From the NCBI RefSeq assembly GCF_024343775.1, contig NZ_RJUF01000176.1, positions 41,644 to 105,643 of the forward strand: a stretch of DNA of 64,000 nt, read 5' to 3'. A program made the position numbers and the translations under genes. Source of the DNA: Lacihabitans soyangensis (GTDB lineage: Bacteria > Bacteroidota > Bacteroidia > Cytophagales > Spirosomataceae). Positions 30,135 to 39,570 of the stretch are shown here, in pieces. A model generated the notes under the pieces. That model did no database searches, had not been told where the DNA came from, and saw nothing but the letters and a program-made list of their open reading frames with translations. Position 1 is the stretch's first letter, and each line of letters opens with the position of its first letter.

Positions 30135-30659
30135 ATGCGAAACATACTTTTAATCTTAGGGTTGGTTTTATCATTGCAAATGGCAAATGCCCAGTCTGAC
30201 GAGGAGCTAATTACCCAAACCGTGAACGATTATCTTGAAGGTGGAACGAATGGAGAGGTAGAAAGATTCAAAAAGGCCTTCTTAAGTGATGCAATACAAA
30301 AATCTGTTGGCAAGACTGGTGTTACCGGAATGACAGTGGAATCTTTGGCATCGAAAATAAAACCAAATCAAAAAATGGAGCGGACTACAAAAATAGTTTC
30401 GTGGTCTTACGCTGGCACTGCAGCAACAGCAGTTACGGAAACTGAGTATCCAACTTCTAAGATTATAGACTTATTGAATCTTTTGAAAGTAAATAACGAG
30501 TGGAAAATCGTAAGCAGAGTTTATTCAAGAATCGAAAAAGAAGAATCTGTTACATCCTCGAGCCCTATGGTAGCAAAAGTAGACCCCAAAGCAAAAGGAA
30601 AAACAGCAGCCGCCACCCCTCCAGTTAAAAAGAAACCTGTAGTAAACGACGGCTGGTGA
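30135..30659 (+). CDS. Exported lumazine-binding/SnoaL-like protein
   Basis: The 174-aa product begins with a signal peptide (MRNILLILGLVLSLQMANAQ). The mature part has the alpha+beta layout of the NTF2/SnoaL 'putative lumazine-binding' family. A first helix (DEELITQTVNDYLEGGTNGEVERFKKAFL) leads into a curved sheet ending LLNLLKVNNEWKIVSRVYSRI. The last 30 residues are a Lys/Pro/Ala-rich low-complexity tail (KAKGKTAAATPPVKKKP). An in-frame TTG at 30111 was rejected because it puts polar residues before the signal. Function is unknown. The gene converges on rfbA, whose 3' end supplies a terminator-like hairpin. Confidence 0.65.
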   Translation: MRNILLILGLVLSLQMANAQSDEELITQTVNDYLEGGTNGEVERFKKAFLSDAIQKSVGKTGVTGMTVESLASKIKPNQKMERTTKIVSWSYAGTAATAVTETEYPTSKIIDLLNLLKVNNEWKIVSRVYSRIEKEESVTSSSPMVAKVDPKAKGKTAAATPPVKKKPVVNDGW

Positions 30660-30669
30660 TTTGAAAATT

Positions 30670-31530
30670 TTATTTCAGAATATTTAAAAGATACTGACCA
30701 TAGCCCGACTTTACCAGAGGTTGGGCTATTTTTATGAGCTGTTCTTTGGTGATGAAACCCATTCTGTAAGCCACCTCTTCTATACAACCCACCTTTAGGC
30801 CTTGTCTTTCCTCTATGACTTGTACAAACTGGCCTGCTTGCATTAGCGAATTAAAAGTACCAGTGTCTAACCAAGCCGTTCCACGATTCATAACCCCAAC
30901 CTTCAGATTTCCCCTTTCCAGATATACTCTGTTCACATCGGTTATTTCATATTCTCCTCTTGGCGAAGGCTCAATATTCTTAGCTATTTCTACAACGTCA
31001 TTGTCGTAAAAATACAAACCAGGCACTGCGTAATTACTTTTAGGAACTTCAGGTTTTTCCTCGATACTAAGTGCATTAAAATCCGCATCGAACTCTACTA
31101 CTCCGTATCTCTCCGGATCCTGAACTGGATAAGCGAAAACCATTCCTCCGTCAGGATCAGCACAAGACTGTAAAAGTTTGCTAAGACCGCTTCCATAAAA
31201 AATATTATCACCTAGCACCAAAGCTACTTTGTCAGTTCCAATAAACTCTTCACCAATTACAAAAGCCTGAGCAAGGCCATTTGGCACTGCCTGTTCGGCA
31301 TATTCAAACTTACATCCTATTTGCGAACCATCACCCAATAATTTCTTAAAATGCGGTAGGTCATGGGGCGTAGAAATAATCAAGACCTCGTTTATACCCG
31401 CCAACATCAAAATCGATAAGGGGTAATAAATCATAGGCTTATCGTAAACAGGCATCAATTGTTTACTAACTGCCAATGTCAAGGGGTGAAGTCTAGTACC
31501 GCTACCACCAGCCAATATAATTCCTTTCAT
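30670..31530 (-). CDS. rfbA: Glucose-1-phosphate thymidylyltransferase
   Basis: Makes dTDP-glucose from glucose-1-phosphate and dTTP, the first step toward dTDP-deoxysugars. The 286-aa product starts with [17 protein letters not shown], the nucleotidyltransferase signature, and continues with [30 protein letters not shown] and [14 protein letters not shown]. Full length and intact. It is the last gene of galE-rfbB-rfbA, with 3 bases between rfbB and rfbA. The genes rfbC and rfbD are not in this window, so the product may feed another dTDP sugar or genes elsewhere. Confidence 0.95.
   Translation of the reverse strand: MKGIILAGGSGTRLHPLTLAVSKQLMPVYDKPMIYYPLSILMLAGINEVLIISTPHDLPHFKKLLGDGSQIGCKFEYAEQAVPNGLAQAFVIGEEFIGTDKVALVLGDNIFYGSGLSKLLQSCADPDGGMVFAYPVQDPERYGVVEFDADFNALSIEEKPEVPKSNYAVPGLYFYDNDVVEIAKNIEPSPRGEYEITDVNRVYLERGNLKVGVMNRGTAWLDTGTFNSLMQAGQFVQVIEERQGLKVGCIEEVAYRMGFITKEQLIKIAQPLVKSGYGQYLLNILK
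30700..30735 (+). terminator. Terminator for the 30.1 kb gene inside the rfbA 3' end
   Basis: Arms ATAGCCCGAC / GTTGGGCTAT (one G-T pair) followed by TTTTT on the plus strand. The hairpin lies within the last codons of rfbA (opposite strand) and 41 bases after the stop of the exported SnoaL-like gene. Confidence 0.6.
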
Positions 31531-31533
31531 TTT

Positions 31534-32604
31534 TTAGCTTGTTTTATTTTCGTACATAGATGAATAGTATTTCTGATAATCACCCGAGGTAATATTCTCT
31601 ATCCAATCCCAATTATTAAGATACCAATCAACCGTCTTGGACAAACCTTCCTCGAAAGTTACAGATGGATTCCAGCCCAACTCGGTCATCAATTTGGTAG
31701 CATCTATAGCATATCTGAGGTCATGACCAGCTCTGTCAGTTACATAGGTAATTAATTCTTTGCTTTTTCCTTGCGGATTGCCTAGTTTTTGGTCCATCAA
31801 ATCACAAAGTAAATGAACGAGGTCAAGGTTTTTCCACTCATTATTACCACCGATGTTATATGTATCTCCGTTTTTCCCATTATGAAAAATAGCATCGATA
31901 GCTCTTGCATGGTCAATAACGTACAACCAATCTCTCACGTTTTCGCCTTTGCCATATACTGGCAGGGGTTTGCCGTTTTTGATGTTATTTATCATCAATG
32001 GAATCAACTTCTCCGGAAAATGATTTGGCCCGTAATTATTTGAGCAATTTGAAACCACTACAGGCAAGCCATAGGTGTTGTGATAGGCTCTCACAAAATG
32101 ATCCGAACTGGCTTTTGATGCCGAATACGGCGACCTTGGGTCGTAACTCGTAGTTTCAACAAAAAACTCACTTGGGTCATGTAGCTCCCCGTAAACCTCA
32201 TCTGTTGATACGTGATAAAAACGCTTGCTCTCCATATTACCTTTCCATGTATTCTTGGCCGCATTTAACAAATTACAGGTACCAATCACGTTGGTTTTCA
32301 CAAATGCCATAGGATCGGTTATAGACCTATCCACATGTGATTCCGCCGCCAAATGTATTACTCCGTCAAATTGATATTTAGCAAAAAGTCCATCAATGTA
32401 AGCTTCATCTACAATATCTCCATGTTCAAAAACATAGTTCGGTAAGCTGTCAATATCTTTAAGGTTTTCCAAATTGCCTGCATATGTCAATTTATCCAAA
32501 TTAACTGTCTGGTATTGTGGATATTGCGTAACAAATAATCGCACCACATGGGAGCCAATAAAACCGGCTCCACCAGTTATCAAAATACTTTTTTCAAAAC
32601 TCAT
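31534..32604 (-). CDS. rfbB: dTDP-glucose 4,6-dehydratase
   Basis: Converts dTDP-glucose to dTDP-4-keto-6-deoxyglucose. The 356-aa extended SDR has ILITGGAGFIGSHVVRLF at the N-terminus, ESHVDRSI, the STDEVYGEL motif and the catalytic YSASK of YSASKASSDHFVRAY. The ATG at 32604 overlaps the galE stop by one base (TGATG), giving tight translational coupling; an adjacent TTG one codon upstream is not needed. Its product is also the usual substrate of DegT-type sugar aminotransferases, one of which is encoded at 41.3 kb. Confidence 0.95.
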   Translation of the reverse strand: MSFEKSILITGGAGFIGSHVVRLFVTQYPQYQTVNLDKLTYAGNLENLKDIDSLPNYVFEHGDIVDEAYIDGLFAKYQFDGVIHLAAESHVDRSITDPMAFVKTNVIGTCNLLNAAKNTWKGNMESKRFYHVSTDEVYGELHDPSEFFVETTSYDPRSPYSASKASSDHFVRAYHNTYGLPVVVSNCSNNYGPNHFPEKLIPLMINNIKNGKPLPVYGKGENVRDWLYVIDHARAIDAIFHNGKNGDTYNIGGNNEWKNLDLVHLLCDLMDQKLGNPQGKSKELITYVTDRAGHDLRYAIDATKLMTELGWNPSVTFEEGLSKTVDWYLNNWDWIENITSGDYQKYYSSMYENKTS

Positions 32605-33623
32605 CAATTATTATTGTTTTTTAATTTTAATTCCCATGCCCAGGCATCTTTTAAACTTTCTTCCAATGTTTTTTCGGTTTTCCAGTTTAATATTTTAGAT
32701 GCCTTTTCTACATTTCCGTATATCTTCTCCACATCCCCTGCTCTTCTTGGACCTATCTCATAATTCAGCTTTAGTCCATTTACCTTTTCGAAAGTTTGAA
32801 TTACTTCTAAAACAGAGTTACCCTTGCCTGTACCTATATTAAAGACATCATAAAATGTACCATTTTTTGTTTTCAATAAATCCAAGGCCGCCACATGGGC
32901 TTTTGCCAAGTCAACCACATGAATAAAATCCCTAACATTTGAACCATCCACAGTATCATAATCATTCCCGAAAACCACCAGTTTTGGCCTTTTACCGATC
33001 GCTGTTTGGGTCACAAAAGGAATCAGATTGCTTGGTACTCCATTTGGCAATTCTCCAATCTCCGCACTATCATGTGCACCGATTGGATTGAAATATCGGA
33101 GTGAGATTATATTCATATTCTCACCAGATTTTATGACATCTTCCAAAATATCCTCGGCAATAGCCTTGGTATTTCCGTAAGGTGATTCTGTTTTTTTCTT
33201 TGGGGTTTCTTCACTAACGGGAATTAGGTCAGGTTCACCATAAACTGTGCATGAAGAACTAAAGACAAGGTTTTGAACACTTGTGGCCTGCATTACTTCT
33301 AAAATATTAAGCAGAGAACCTATGTTGTTCTTGTAATATTTGATGGGCTTCTGAACAGACTCTCCCACCGCTTTAAATGCAGCAAAATGGATAATCCCCT
33401 GAATATCATGCTTTTTGACTATGGATTCGACAGTCGAAAAATCGTTACAATCTGCTTGGTAAAAGGGAACATCAAAGCCAAGTATATTTTTGAGGCCAGT
33501 TAGTACAGTAATCGACGAATTACTAAGATCATCAATAATTACAGGTGAAAAACCTGCATTTACCAATTCTACAACTGTGTGTGAGCCAATAAAACCTGCT
33601 CCTCCAGTAACGAGTACGTTCAT
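32604..33623 (-). CDS. galE: UDP-glucose 4-epimerase
   Basis: Interconverts UDP-glucose and UDP-galactose. The 339-aa product shows NVLVTGGAGFIGSHTVVELV, FSSSCTVYGEP, the catalytic YGNTK (SPYGNTKAIAEDIL) and LRYFNPIGAHDSAEIGE, all typical of GalE. The frame extends to a TTG at 33641, but this overlaps the -7 element of the promoter, so ATG 33623 is taken. It is the first gene of galE-rfbB-rfbA and is coupled to rfbB by overlap. Confidence 0.93.
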   Translation of the reverse strand: MNVLVTGGAGFIGSHTVVELVNAGFSPVIIDDLSNSSITVLTGLKNILGFDVPFYQADCNDFSTVESIVKKHDIQGIIHFAAFKAVGESVQKPIKYYKNNIGSLLNILEVMQATSVQNLVFSSSCTVYGEPDLIPVSEETPKKKTESPYGNTKAIAEDILEDVIKSGENMNIISLRYFNPIGAHDSAEIGELPNGVPSNLIPFVTQTAIGKRPKLVVFGNDYDTVDGSNVRDFIHVVDLAKAHVAALDLLKTKNGTFYDVFNIGTGKGNSVLEVIQTFEKVNGLKLNYEIGPRRAGDVEKIYGNVEKASKILNWKTEKTLEESLKDAWAWELKLKNNNN

Positions 33624-33638
33624 ATTGAGATATTTTGA

Positions 33639-33646
33639 CAAAAATA
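33639..33646 (-). promoter_or_regulatory. -7 element (TATTTTTG) of galE-rfbBA
   Basis: On the minus strand TATTTTTG lies 15 bases upstream of the galE ATG. The -33 region reads TTTT rather than TTG. Confidence 0.5.
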
Positions 33647-33724
33647 CTAAGATAAAAAATGTTTTAAAAATATTGTTTGGTTTTAAATTGAATCCTTATG
33701 ATATTGACCAAAAAAACTACCGTG

Positions 33725-34558
33725 ATGAATAGGGAGGATATAAAAGCAATGGTTTCGCTGCTAGATGATACAGATGTCGAGGTAGTTAGCATTATAGAAA
33801 CTAATCTCAAAAATCTGGGTCAAGAAGCTATTCCGATTTTGAAAAGAGAAAAGGAAAACAAAGGTCTCAATCCCACAGTGCAAAAAAAACTTGAAGACCT
33901 GGTACATGATATGCACCTTTCTAATCTATTTGCCGAGTTTGAAATATGGAAAAACACCAATACGTCTGACTTGCTTACAGGGCTTTGGTTAATTTCAAAA
34001 TATCAGTTTCCTGACCTCAAAATAGAGACCATAAGTGAAGAAATAAAAAATATCCAAATGGAGATATGGCTTCGTACGCAAGACAAAATGCACCCTAATG
34101 ATATGGTAAAAGTCTTGAACGAGGTAATATTCGAATATTTTATGTTTGAACCAAACATTAAAAACTTTCATTCTCCCTCCAACTCCATGTTCAACTTGGT
34201 TCTTAAAGAAAAAAAAGGCAATCCTGTTGCCTTGAGCTGTCTGTATATTTTACTTGCTCAAAAACTAGACTTGCCTATCTATGGTGTCAACCTTCCAAAC
34301 CTTTTCGTTTTGATTTTTGATTATCCAGGTTATCGTTTTTACTTGAATCCTTTCAATAGAGGTCAAGTTTTTGTAGAAAAAGACATTGATGATTATTTGA
34401 AACAAATGAACATCGAACCCAACGAAAAATACTACAAATCGTGCTCCAATACCGAAATAATCAAACGGATTCTAACCAATCTTTCTTTTGCTTACCAAAA
34501 AGCTGGAGAAGAAGATAAAAGAATGGAGATTAACGAAATACTTACCCTTTTCGAATAA
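33725..34558 (+). CDS. SirB1/transglutaminase-like family protein
   Basis: The 277-aa product matches the SirB1 (Transglut_core2) layout. A helical N-terminal half is followed by the core MFNLVLKEKKGNPVALSCLYILLAQKLDLPIYGVNLPNLFVLIFDYPGYRFYLNPFNRG. In SirB1 proteins the corresponding block is 'R+GxPxxLsxLYlxlAxrLgLpvxGVnlPgHFlvr'. Here Cys is present in LSCLY, but the usual 'PGHF' reads PNLF, so the family His is replaced by Leu. The C-terminal helical repeat (NTEIIKRILTNLSFAYQKAGEEDK) is TPR-like. Role unknown. ATG 33725 was preferred over 33698 because it gives the usual N-terminus ('REDIKAMVSLLDD'). Confidence 0.65.
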   Translation: MNREDIKAMVSLLDDTDVEVVSIIETNLKNLGQEAIPILKREKENKGLNPTVQKKLEDLVHDMHLSNLFAEFEIWKNTNTSDLLTGLWLISKYQFPDLKIETISEEIKNIQMEIWLRTQDKMHPNDMVKVLNEVIFEYFMFEPNIKNFHSPSNSMFNLVLKEKKGNPVALSCLYILLAQKLDLPIYGVNLPNLFVLIFDYPGYRFYLNPFNRGQVFVEKDIDDYLKQMNIEPNEKYYKSCSNTEIIKRILTNLSFAYQKAGEEDKRMEINEILTLFE

Positions 34559-34561
34559 GTT

Positions 34562-36511
34562 TCAATTTGGCTTAAAAACGTTATTTTTGAGATTAGAATC
34601 AATTATAATCCCTCTAGGATTAAGTCTAAGTGATTCTATTTCAGCACTTGATGGATAGTTGAAATTCCACTCTTTGGTTTTTGACCAAATATCCACCGGC
34701 AAGTTGATAAGAACCGCATCTTTACCCCTTTCCTTTATTTCCAACTCTATTGGCATAGGCATTTGTTCCAAGTTCTCCAGTGTGATATTTATACCGTTTG
34801 ATGCATTGTTATTAATGTATTTGGCAGATTTTATCGCTTGGTCTATTTTGTAGTTTTCGAAAAACCAAGATTTCCAAAACCATCCTAAATCCTCTCCTAC
34901 CACGTCCTCAACTGTATGGAAAAAATCAAAAGGCGTAGGATGTTTGAAAGCCCACCTTCTTATGTACTCTTTTAGGGCAAGATTCATTCTTTCTTCTCCC
35001 ACCACGGCTTCGGAAAGCATTTTTAGCCCGATGGCTGGCTTGTAATAGGCCAATGAGCCAATCTCTACTTCTGGCATTGCATCGGGTGGAGTAAGAATAG
35101 CCTTGCTTCCTCTTGCAAAAAAGCCCATATCCTGAGTATTTTGCTCTTTATAATATTCGCCACTATTAAAAGCCTTCATGGACAGCATGTTGATGTAGGT
35201 ATTAAAACCTTCATCCATCCAAGCAAATTTCCGCTCGTTGGTACCTACAATCATCGGAAACCAAGTATGACCAAACTCGTGGTCAGTTACCCCAAAAAGT
35301 CCAGCTCTTTTGCTTTTGGCACTACAAAAAACTATTCCCGGATACTCCATTCCACTCACGATTCCGGCCACATTGGTAGCAACAGGATATGGATATTCAA
35401 AAAGCTCTTTTGAATAAAACTCCATACTATGTTTGGTATATTCAGTCGAACGTCCCCACTCATTTTTGCCATCAACCTCGGCAGGATAAACTGATTGTAC
35501 CAAAATATTTTTACCAGACGGCAAACTTGCCTTGGCTGCATCCCAAACAAAGGCAGAAGAACTAGCCCAAGCCACGTCTCTGGTATTTTTACAAGTAAAT
35601 TTCCATGTCAAAACACCTGAATTCTTTGGACGAGAATTATTTTTGCCAATCTCGTCTTTCTCTAAAATCATCACGGTTTCATCCGAATTCTGGGCCTTTT
35701 TTAATCGATCTAATTGCTTACTAGTCAACACTTCTCTTCCGTTTAACAATTCACCGGATGCGACAACTATATGATTGTAAGGGACAGTGATTTCAAAGTC
35801 GTAGTCGCCATACTCTAAATAAAACTCGCCTGCACCTAAATACGGTGTAGTATTCCAGCCCTCTATATCATCATACACACAAACCCTTGGAAACCATTGA
35901 GCTATGGTGTAAATCACCCCATTTTTAGCATCATACTTACCCATTCTGTCAGCTCCATTGTCAGGAATTAGAAATTCAAAATCCATTGAAATCTCTACCT
36001 TTTGTTTTGTTTTCAAAGGTTCAGACAAAAATATCTGCATCCTTGTATCGTCAATAAAAGATTTTACGGGCTGATTTCGAAGATTGGCTCTAGCTTGTTC
36101 AACCTTCAGATTTGCGATTTTGTACCCACCTTCAAAATCTTTCAATCCGTATCTGCCTAAGTTCGGTGGAGTGGTTTTACTCCCTCTTGAAGTTGAATTA
36201 AACTTGTTCTGATCCAATTGAAGCCAAACAAATGTAATTTCGTCGGGTGAATTGTTTATGTATTCTATTTTTACATTACCGGCAATGGTATTGTTTTTTT
36301 CATCTAATGTGGCCGAAATTTTATAATTGGCTTGATTTTGCCAATAAGCAGGCCCAGGATTTCCTGAAGCACTTCTGTAGACGGTCGATGGTTGGTAATT
36401 TATCATGGGGTTAAAAACCGCCACCGGATCATATTTTGATTTTTCGGTTGACTCTTGTCCAAAACCTTGAACAGCAATAGATAATGCGAGAACTAATAAT
36501 TTGATTTTCAT
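34562..36511 (-). CDS. M1-family (aminopeptidase N-like) zinc peptidase
   Basis: The 649-aa product has a signal peptide ([17 protein letters not shown]) and an M1 beta-domain followed by the catalytic domain. Substrate-binding GMEYP (GxMEN-like) precedes the zinc motif HEFGHTWFP, with the third ligand Glu in [12 protein letters not shown]. This is the HExxH-(18)-E pattern of M1 peptidases. The C-terminal region ends with strands rather than the ERAP-like helical domain, as in the cold-active or leukotriene-hydrolase-like secreted enzymes of Bacteroidetes. It probably digests peptides in the periplasm. It begins 3 bases after xerC on the same strand and converges on the SirB1-like gene. Confidence 0.88.
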   Translation of the reverse strand: MKIKLLVLALSIAVQGFGQESTEKSKYDPVAVFNPMINYQPSTVYRSASGNPGPAYWQNQANYKISATLDEKNNTIAGNVKIEYINNSPDEITFVWLQLDQNKFNSTSRGSKTTPPNLGRYGLKDFEGGYKIANLKVEQARANLRNQPVKSFIDDTRMQIFLSEPLKTKQKVEISMDFEFLIPDNGADRMGKYDAKNGVIYTIAQWFPRVCVYDDIEGWNTTPYLGAGEFYLEYGDYDFEITVPYNHIVVASGELLNGREVLTSKQLDRLKKAQNSDETVMILEKDEIGKNNSRPKNSGVLTWKFTCKNTRDVAWASSSAFVWDAAKASLPSGKNILVQSVYPAEVDGKNEWGRSTEYTKHSMEFYSKELFEYPYPVATNVAGIVSGMEYPGIVFCSAKSKRAGLFGVTDHEFGHTWFPMIVGTNERKFAWMDEGFNTYINMLSMKAFNSGEYYKEQNTQDMGFFARGSKAILTPPDAMPEVEIGSLAYYKPAIGLKMLSEAVVGEERMNLALKEYIRRWAFKHPTPFDFFHTVEDVVGEDLGWFWKSWFFENYKIDQAIKSAKYINNNASNGINITLENLEQMPMPIELEIKERGKDAVLINLPVDIWSKTKEWNFNYPSSAEIESLRLNPRGIIIDSNLKNNVFKPN

Positions 36512-36514
36512 AAT

Positions 36515-37393
36515 TTAAGCTTTTGGATGTGCCTTTTTATAGACCTCCTTTAATTGACTGATTGAATTGTGCGTGTAAATTTGTGTAGCAGCGAGGTTTG
36601 AATGGCCCAAAAGTTCTTTGATGGCATTTAAATCCGCCCCCCTATTCAACAAATGAGTGGCAAACGAATGCCTTAAAACATGAGGTGATTTCTTCGAAAT
36701 GGTGGTCACTAACTCCAAATAATGTTTGACTTTCCTTTGAACGAATACATTGTAAAGTTGCTCGTACTTATCGGTTAGCAATAGATAGTCGTTTGCAGTT
36801 ATGGAACTCAAACCTCGAATTTCTTGGTATTTCTGAATTAAATCAAGTAAAGTTTGATGCAAAGGGATAATTCTGTATTTGCTTCTTTTACCTAAAACCG
36901 TAATTTTCCTTCCAAAAATATCCACATCCGAACTTTTGATATTTACGAGTTCCGAAAGCCTAATTCCTGTACCATAAAGCATTTCTAACAATAACTTATC
37001 TCTCAAACCTTCAAAATCCTCGGCAAATTCTATATCAGCAAAAAGATTCTCCATGGGTGTTTCCTCCACATAAACAGGTAGTCTTTTGGCCATCTTGAGC
37101 GATTTCACCAAAGCCACAGGATTGACCTCAATCTTTTTCTTTATCTGCAAAAACTTATAAAAAGCCCTTAAACTCGCAATTTTTCGATTTATGCTTCTGT
37201 TGTCTATTTGGTTTTCAGATAGTTGCACTATCCATGCTCTTATATCTTGATATTGAGCCTCCGAAATATCATACGCACGATCTGGAGAGCTCATAAAATC
37301 TTGAAATTGCAACAAATCAATCTTATAAGCCAACACCGTGTGGGGGCTCAGTCGCTTCTCGTTTTGGAGGTAGGATAAAAAAAAATCGACCAA
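36515..37393 (-). CDS. xerC: Tyrosine recombinase XerC
   Basis: Site-specific recombinase that resolves chromosome dimers at dif with XerD. The 292-aa product has the SAM-like N-terminal core-binding domain (FLSYLQNEKRLSPHTVLAYKIDL) and the catalytic domain with Arg in YGTGIRLSEL, His-x-x-Arg in HVLRHSFATHLL, His in LGHSNLAATQ, and the nucleophile Tyr in IYTH. The most natural start is the TTG at 37393, since the frame has no ATG in that region. rpsU lies 59 bases upstream, the usual rpsU-xerC neighbourhood of Bacteroidetes, but here the following gene is an M1 peptidase. Confidence 0.9.
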   Translation of the reverse strand: MVDFFLSYLQNEKRLSPHTVLAYKIDLLQFQDFMSSPDRAYDISEAQYQDIRAWIVQLSENQIDNRSINRKIASLRAFYKFLQIKKKIEVNPVALVKSLKMAKRLPVYVEETPMENLFADIEFAEDFEGLRDKLLLEMLYGTGIRLSELVNIKSSDVDIFGRKITVLGKRSKYRIIPLHQTLLDLIQKYQEIRGLSSITANDYLLLTDKYEQLYNVFVQRKVKHYLELVTTISKKSPHVLRHSFATHLLNRGADLNAIKELLGHSNLAATQIYTHNSISQLKEVYKKAHPKA

Positions 37394-37452
37394 TTCTGCA
37401 AGATTAATGTTCCTTACAAAATTAGTCGAAATATATGGTTCTACAAAAACGA

Positions 37453-37647
37453 TTAATCGTCGATGTGTCCGTATGTTTTTTGCTTGTATGACGCTCTGAT
37501 CACTTCGAATCTTCGCGATACTGAGGTTTTCTCAAACGCTTGACGGCGTCTTAGTTCTTTCAAAACTTTAGTTTTTTCAAACTTCTTCTTGAAACGTTTC
37601 AGAGCCTTATCGATTGACTCATTATCCTTAATTTGAATATGTAGCAT
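37453..37647 (-). CDS. rpsU: 30S ribosomal protein bS21
   Basis: The 64-aa bS21 of the small ribosomal subunit (IQIKDNESIDKALKRFKKKFEKTKVLKELRRRQAFEKTSVSRR). In Bacteroidetes bS21 helps to cover the anti-Shine-Dalgarno end of 16S rRNA, which explains why most genes here lack an SD. This gene has an exceptional SD (37654-37662) at good spacing, as expected if bS21 regulates its own translation. A perfect promoter lies upstream. Confidence 0.96.
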   Translation of the reverse strand: MLHIQIKDNESIDKALKRFKKKFEKTKVLKELRRRQAFEKTSVSRRFEVIRASYKQKTYGHIDD

Positions 37648-37653
37648 AATTTA

Positions 37654-37662
37654 CACCCCCTT
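37654..37662 (-). promoter_or_regulatory. Strong Shine-Dalgarno of rpsU
   Basis: On the minus strand AAGGGGGTG lies six bases before the ATG. It can pair over nine bases with the anti-SD CACCTCCTT, using one G-U pair. No other start in the window has such a site. Confidence 0.8.
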
Positions 37663-37679
37663 CTTTTTAAATCGGACTG

Positions 37680-37709
37680 CAAAGGTAGAAAAAAAGATAA
37701 TAAAACCAA
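37680..37709 (-). promoter_or_regulatory. rpsU promoter (TTG-N19-TACCTTTG)
   Basis: On the minus strand TTG (plus 37707-37709) and TACCTTTG (plus 37680-37687) with a 19-base spacer form an ideal Bacteroidetes promoter, about 33 bases before the rpsU ATG. Confidence 0.8.
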
Positions 37710-37813
37710 GGCTAATTATTTGAAATATAACAAAAAACTAAATCTTTGATTAAAAACAAATCGAACTTTTGGATAATTATAATTATTTTTAAAATTCAAA
37801 CCCTAAATAAATA

Positions 37814-39523
37814 ATGAAACTTCAATCAAAAAAAGACGAAAAGCTCACTTATGACGCAATAGTTGTAGGTTCAGGAATATCCGGCGGCTGGGCAGCTAAA
37901 GAACTGTGTGAGAAAGGATTGAAGGTACTTATGCTTGACAGAGGACGAAATATTGAGCACATAAAAGACTACAAAACAGCCCTCAAAAACCCTTGGGATT
38001 TCGAACATAGAAACGTGAAAGTTCCACTGGAGGAAATGAAAAACTACCCCATTCATGAACGAACGGGTTTTACAATCACCGAAGCCTCCAAAGATATGTT
38101 TGTAAAAGATGTGGACTATCCATACCTAGAAGAAAAACGCTTTGATTGGATAAGAAGCTGGCAAGTAGGTGGTAAAAGCATTACATGGGGGCGAGTAGCT
38201 TTGAGATTTAGCGACCTTGATTTCGAGGCAAATATAAAAGAAGGAGTAGGTGCCGACTGGCCGATCAGATACAAAGACATAGCACCCTGGTATGACTATG
38301 TGGAGCGTTTTGCTGGTATTTCTGGTAGTTTAGAAAATATTCCCCACCTACCTGATGGCGTTTTTCAAAAGCCCTTTGATTTGACATGTGTTGAAAACCA
38401 TTTAAAAGGGGTTGTGAGCCAAAAATTTAATGGCCGTTATGTGATACCTCCACGTCAGGCCCACATAACCGAACCTACCGAGGAACAGCTTGCACTTGGT
38501 AGAGCGAAATGCCAAGCCCGAGACATGTGCTGGCGTGGTTGTCCGTATGGGGCATATTTTAGCACACAATCGGCCACCTTACCTGCAGCTACACGTACGG
38601 GTAATCTCACTGTCAGACCACATAGCATAGTAAGCGAAATACTTTATGATGCGAACAAAGGCAAAGCATCAGGCGTAAGAGTGATAGACCAAAACTCGAA
38701 AGAAGTTCTGGAATTTAATGCAAAAATAATCTTTGTCAATGCATCTGCCATGGCTTCCACCTATATTTTACTCAACTCCAAATCGGCCAGATTTCCAAAT
38801 GGAATGGGAAATGATAGCGGTGTTTTGGGCCATTATTTGATGGATCATCACTTCTCGGCTGGAGCTTATGGAACGGTTGAAGGTTTTGAAGATCAATACT
38901 ACTATGGCAGAAGACCGAATGGCTTCTATGTACCTCGCTACCGAAATTTTGGCAACGACAAAAGAGATTATTTGAGAGGATTTGGCTACGAAGGTGGAAG
39001 TGGACGAGGTTGGAACGTGCCCAAGGAAGACTTTGGGGTAGATTTTAAAAATAATGCTTCCAAACCAGGCCCATGGAATATTAGTCTGAGTGCATTTGCA
39101 GAAACTCTCCCCTATTTTGAAAACAAAATGTGGATTGATGAAACAAAAAAAGATCAATGGGGAATGCCTTTGGCTAATTTTTCTGCTGAAATTGGTGACA
39201 ATGAAAAACGTATGAGAAAAGATATGGTAAACGATGCCGCAGAAATGTTAGAAGCCGCGGGATACAAAGACATTGGCACTTATGACGACTTCGAAGGCTT
39301 TGGCCGTTGCATTCACGAAATGGGCACAGCGAGGATGGGACACACACCCAAAGAATCTGTCCTCAACAAACACAATCAGGTTTGGGGAGCAGAAAACGTT
39401 TTCGTGACTGATGGAGCTTGTATGGTATCCAACAGCTGTGCCAACCCTTCTTTGACCTATATGGCTCTAACTGCAAGAGCAGCTGATTTTGCTGTTAGTG
39501 AGTTGAAAAAAGGTAATTTGTAA
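37814..39523 (+). CDS. GMC-family oxidoreductase
   Basis: The 569-aa flavoprotein has the FAD-binding AIVVGSGISGGWAAKELCEKGLKVLMLDRG at residues 15-45 and a C-terminal GMC domain: HEMGTARMGHTPKESVLNKHNQVWG, then NVFVTDGACMVSNSCANPSLTYMALTARAADF, where the usual catalytic His/Asn positions fall in HEMG and CANPS. A Cys-rich segment (KCQARDMCWRGCPYG, about 234-248) resembles that of membrane-linked gluconate or fructose dehydrogenase large subunits. There is no signal peptide and the usual small subunit or cytochrome gene is absent nearby. The substrate is probably a sugar or polyol. Confidence 0.85.
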   Translation: MKLQSKKDEKLTYDAIVVGSGISGGWAAKELCEKGLKVLMLDRGRNIEHIKDYKTALKNPWDFEHRNVKVPLEEMKNYPIHERTGFTITEASKDMFVKDVDYPYLEEKRFDWIRSWQVGGKSITWGRVALRFSDLDFEANIKEGVGADWPIRYKDIAPWYDYVERFAGISGSLENIPHLPDGVFQKPFDLTCVENHLKGVVSQKFNGRYVIPPRQAHITEPTEEQLALGRAKCQARDMCWRGCPYGAYFSTQSATLPAATRTGNLTVRPHSIVSEILYDANKGKASGVRVIDQNSKEVLEFNAKIIFVNASAMASTYILLNSKSARFPNGMGNDSGVLGHYLMDHHFSAGAYGTVEGFEDQYYYGRRPNGFYVPRYRNFGNDKRDYLRGFGYEGGSGRGWNVPKEDFGVDFKNNASKPGPWNISLSAFAETLPYFENKMWIDETKKDQWGMPLANFSAEIGDNEKRMRKDMVNDAAEMLEAAGYKDIGTYDDFEGFGRCIHEMGTARMGHTPKESVLNKHNQVWGAENVFVTDGACMVSNSCANPSLTYMALTARAADFAVSELKKGNL

Positions 39524-39570
39524 AATGCTGTGTTAATTTTTACCCTTTAATTAAAAACAAATCAAAACAG

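Noticed and set aside
34562..37647. tRNA or raiA genes in the rpsU-xerC neighbourhood
   Set aside because: Many Bacteroidetes have raiA and tRNA genes after xerC; here an M1 peptidase follows immediately and no cloverleaf sequence was seen.
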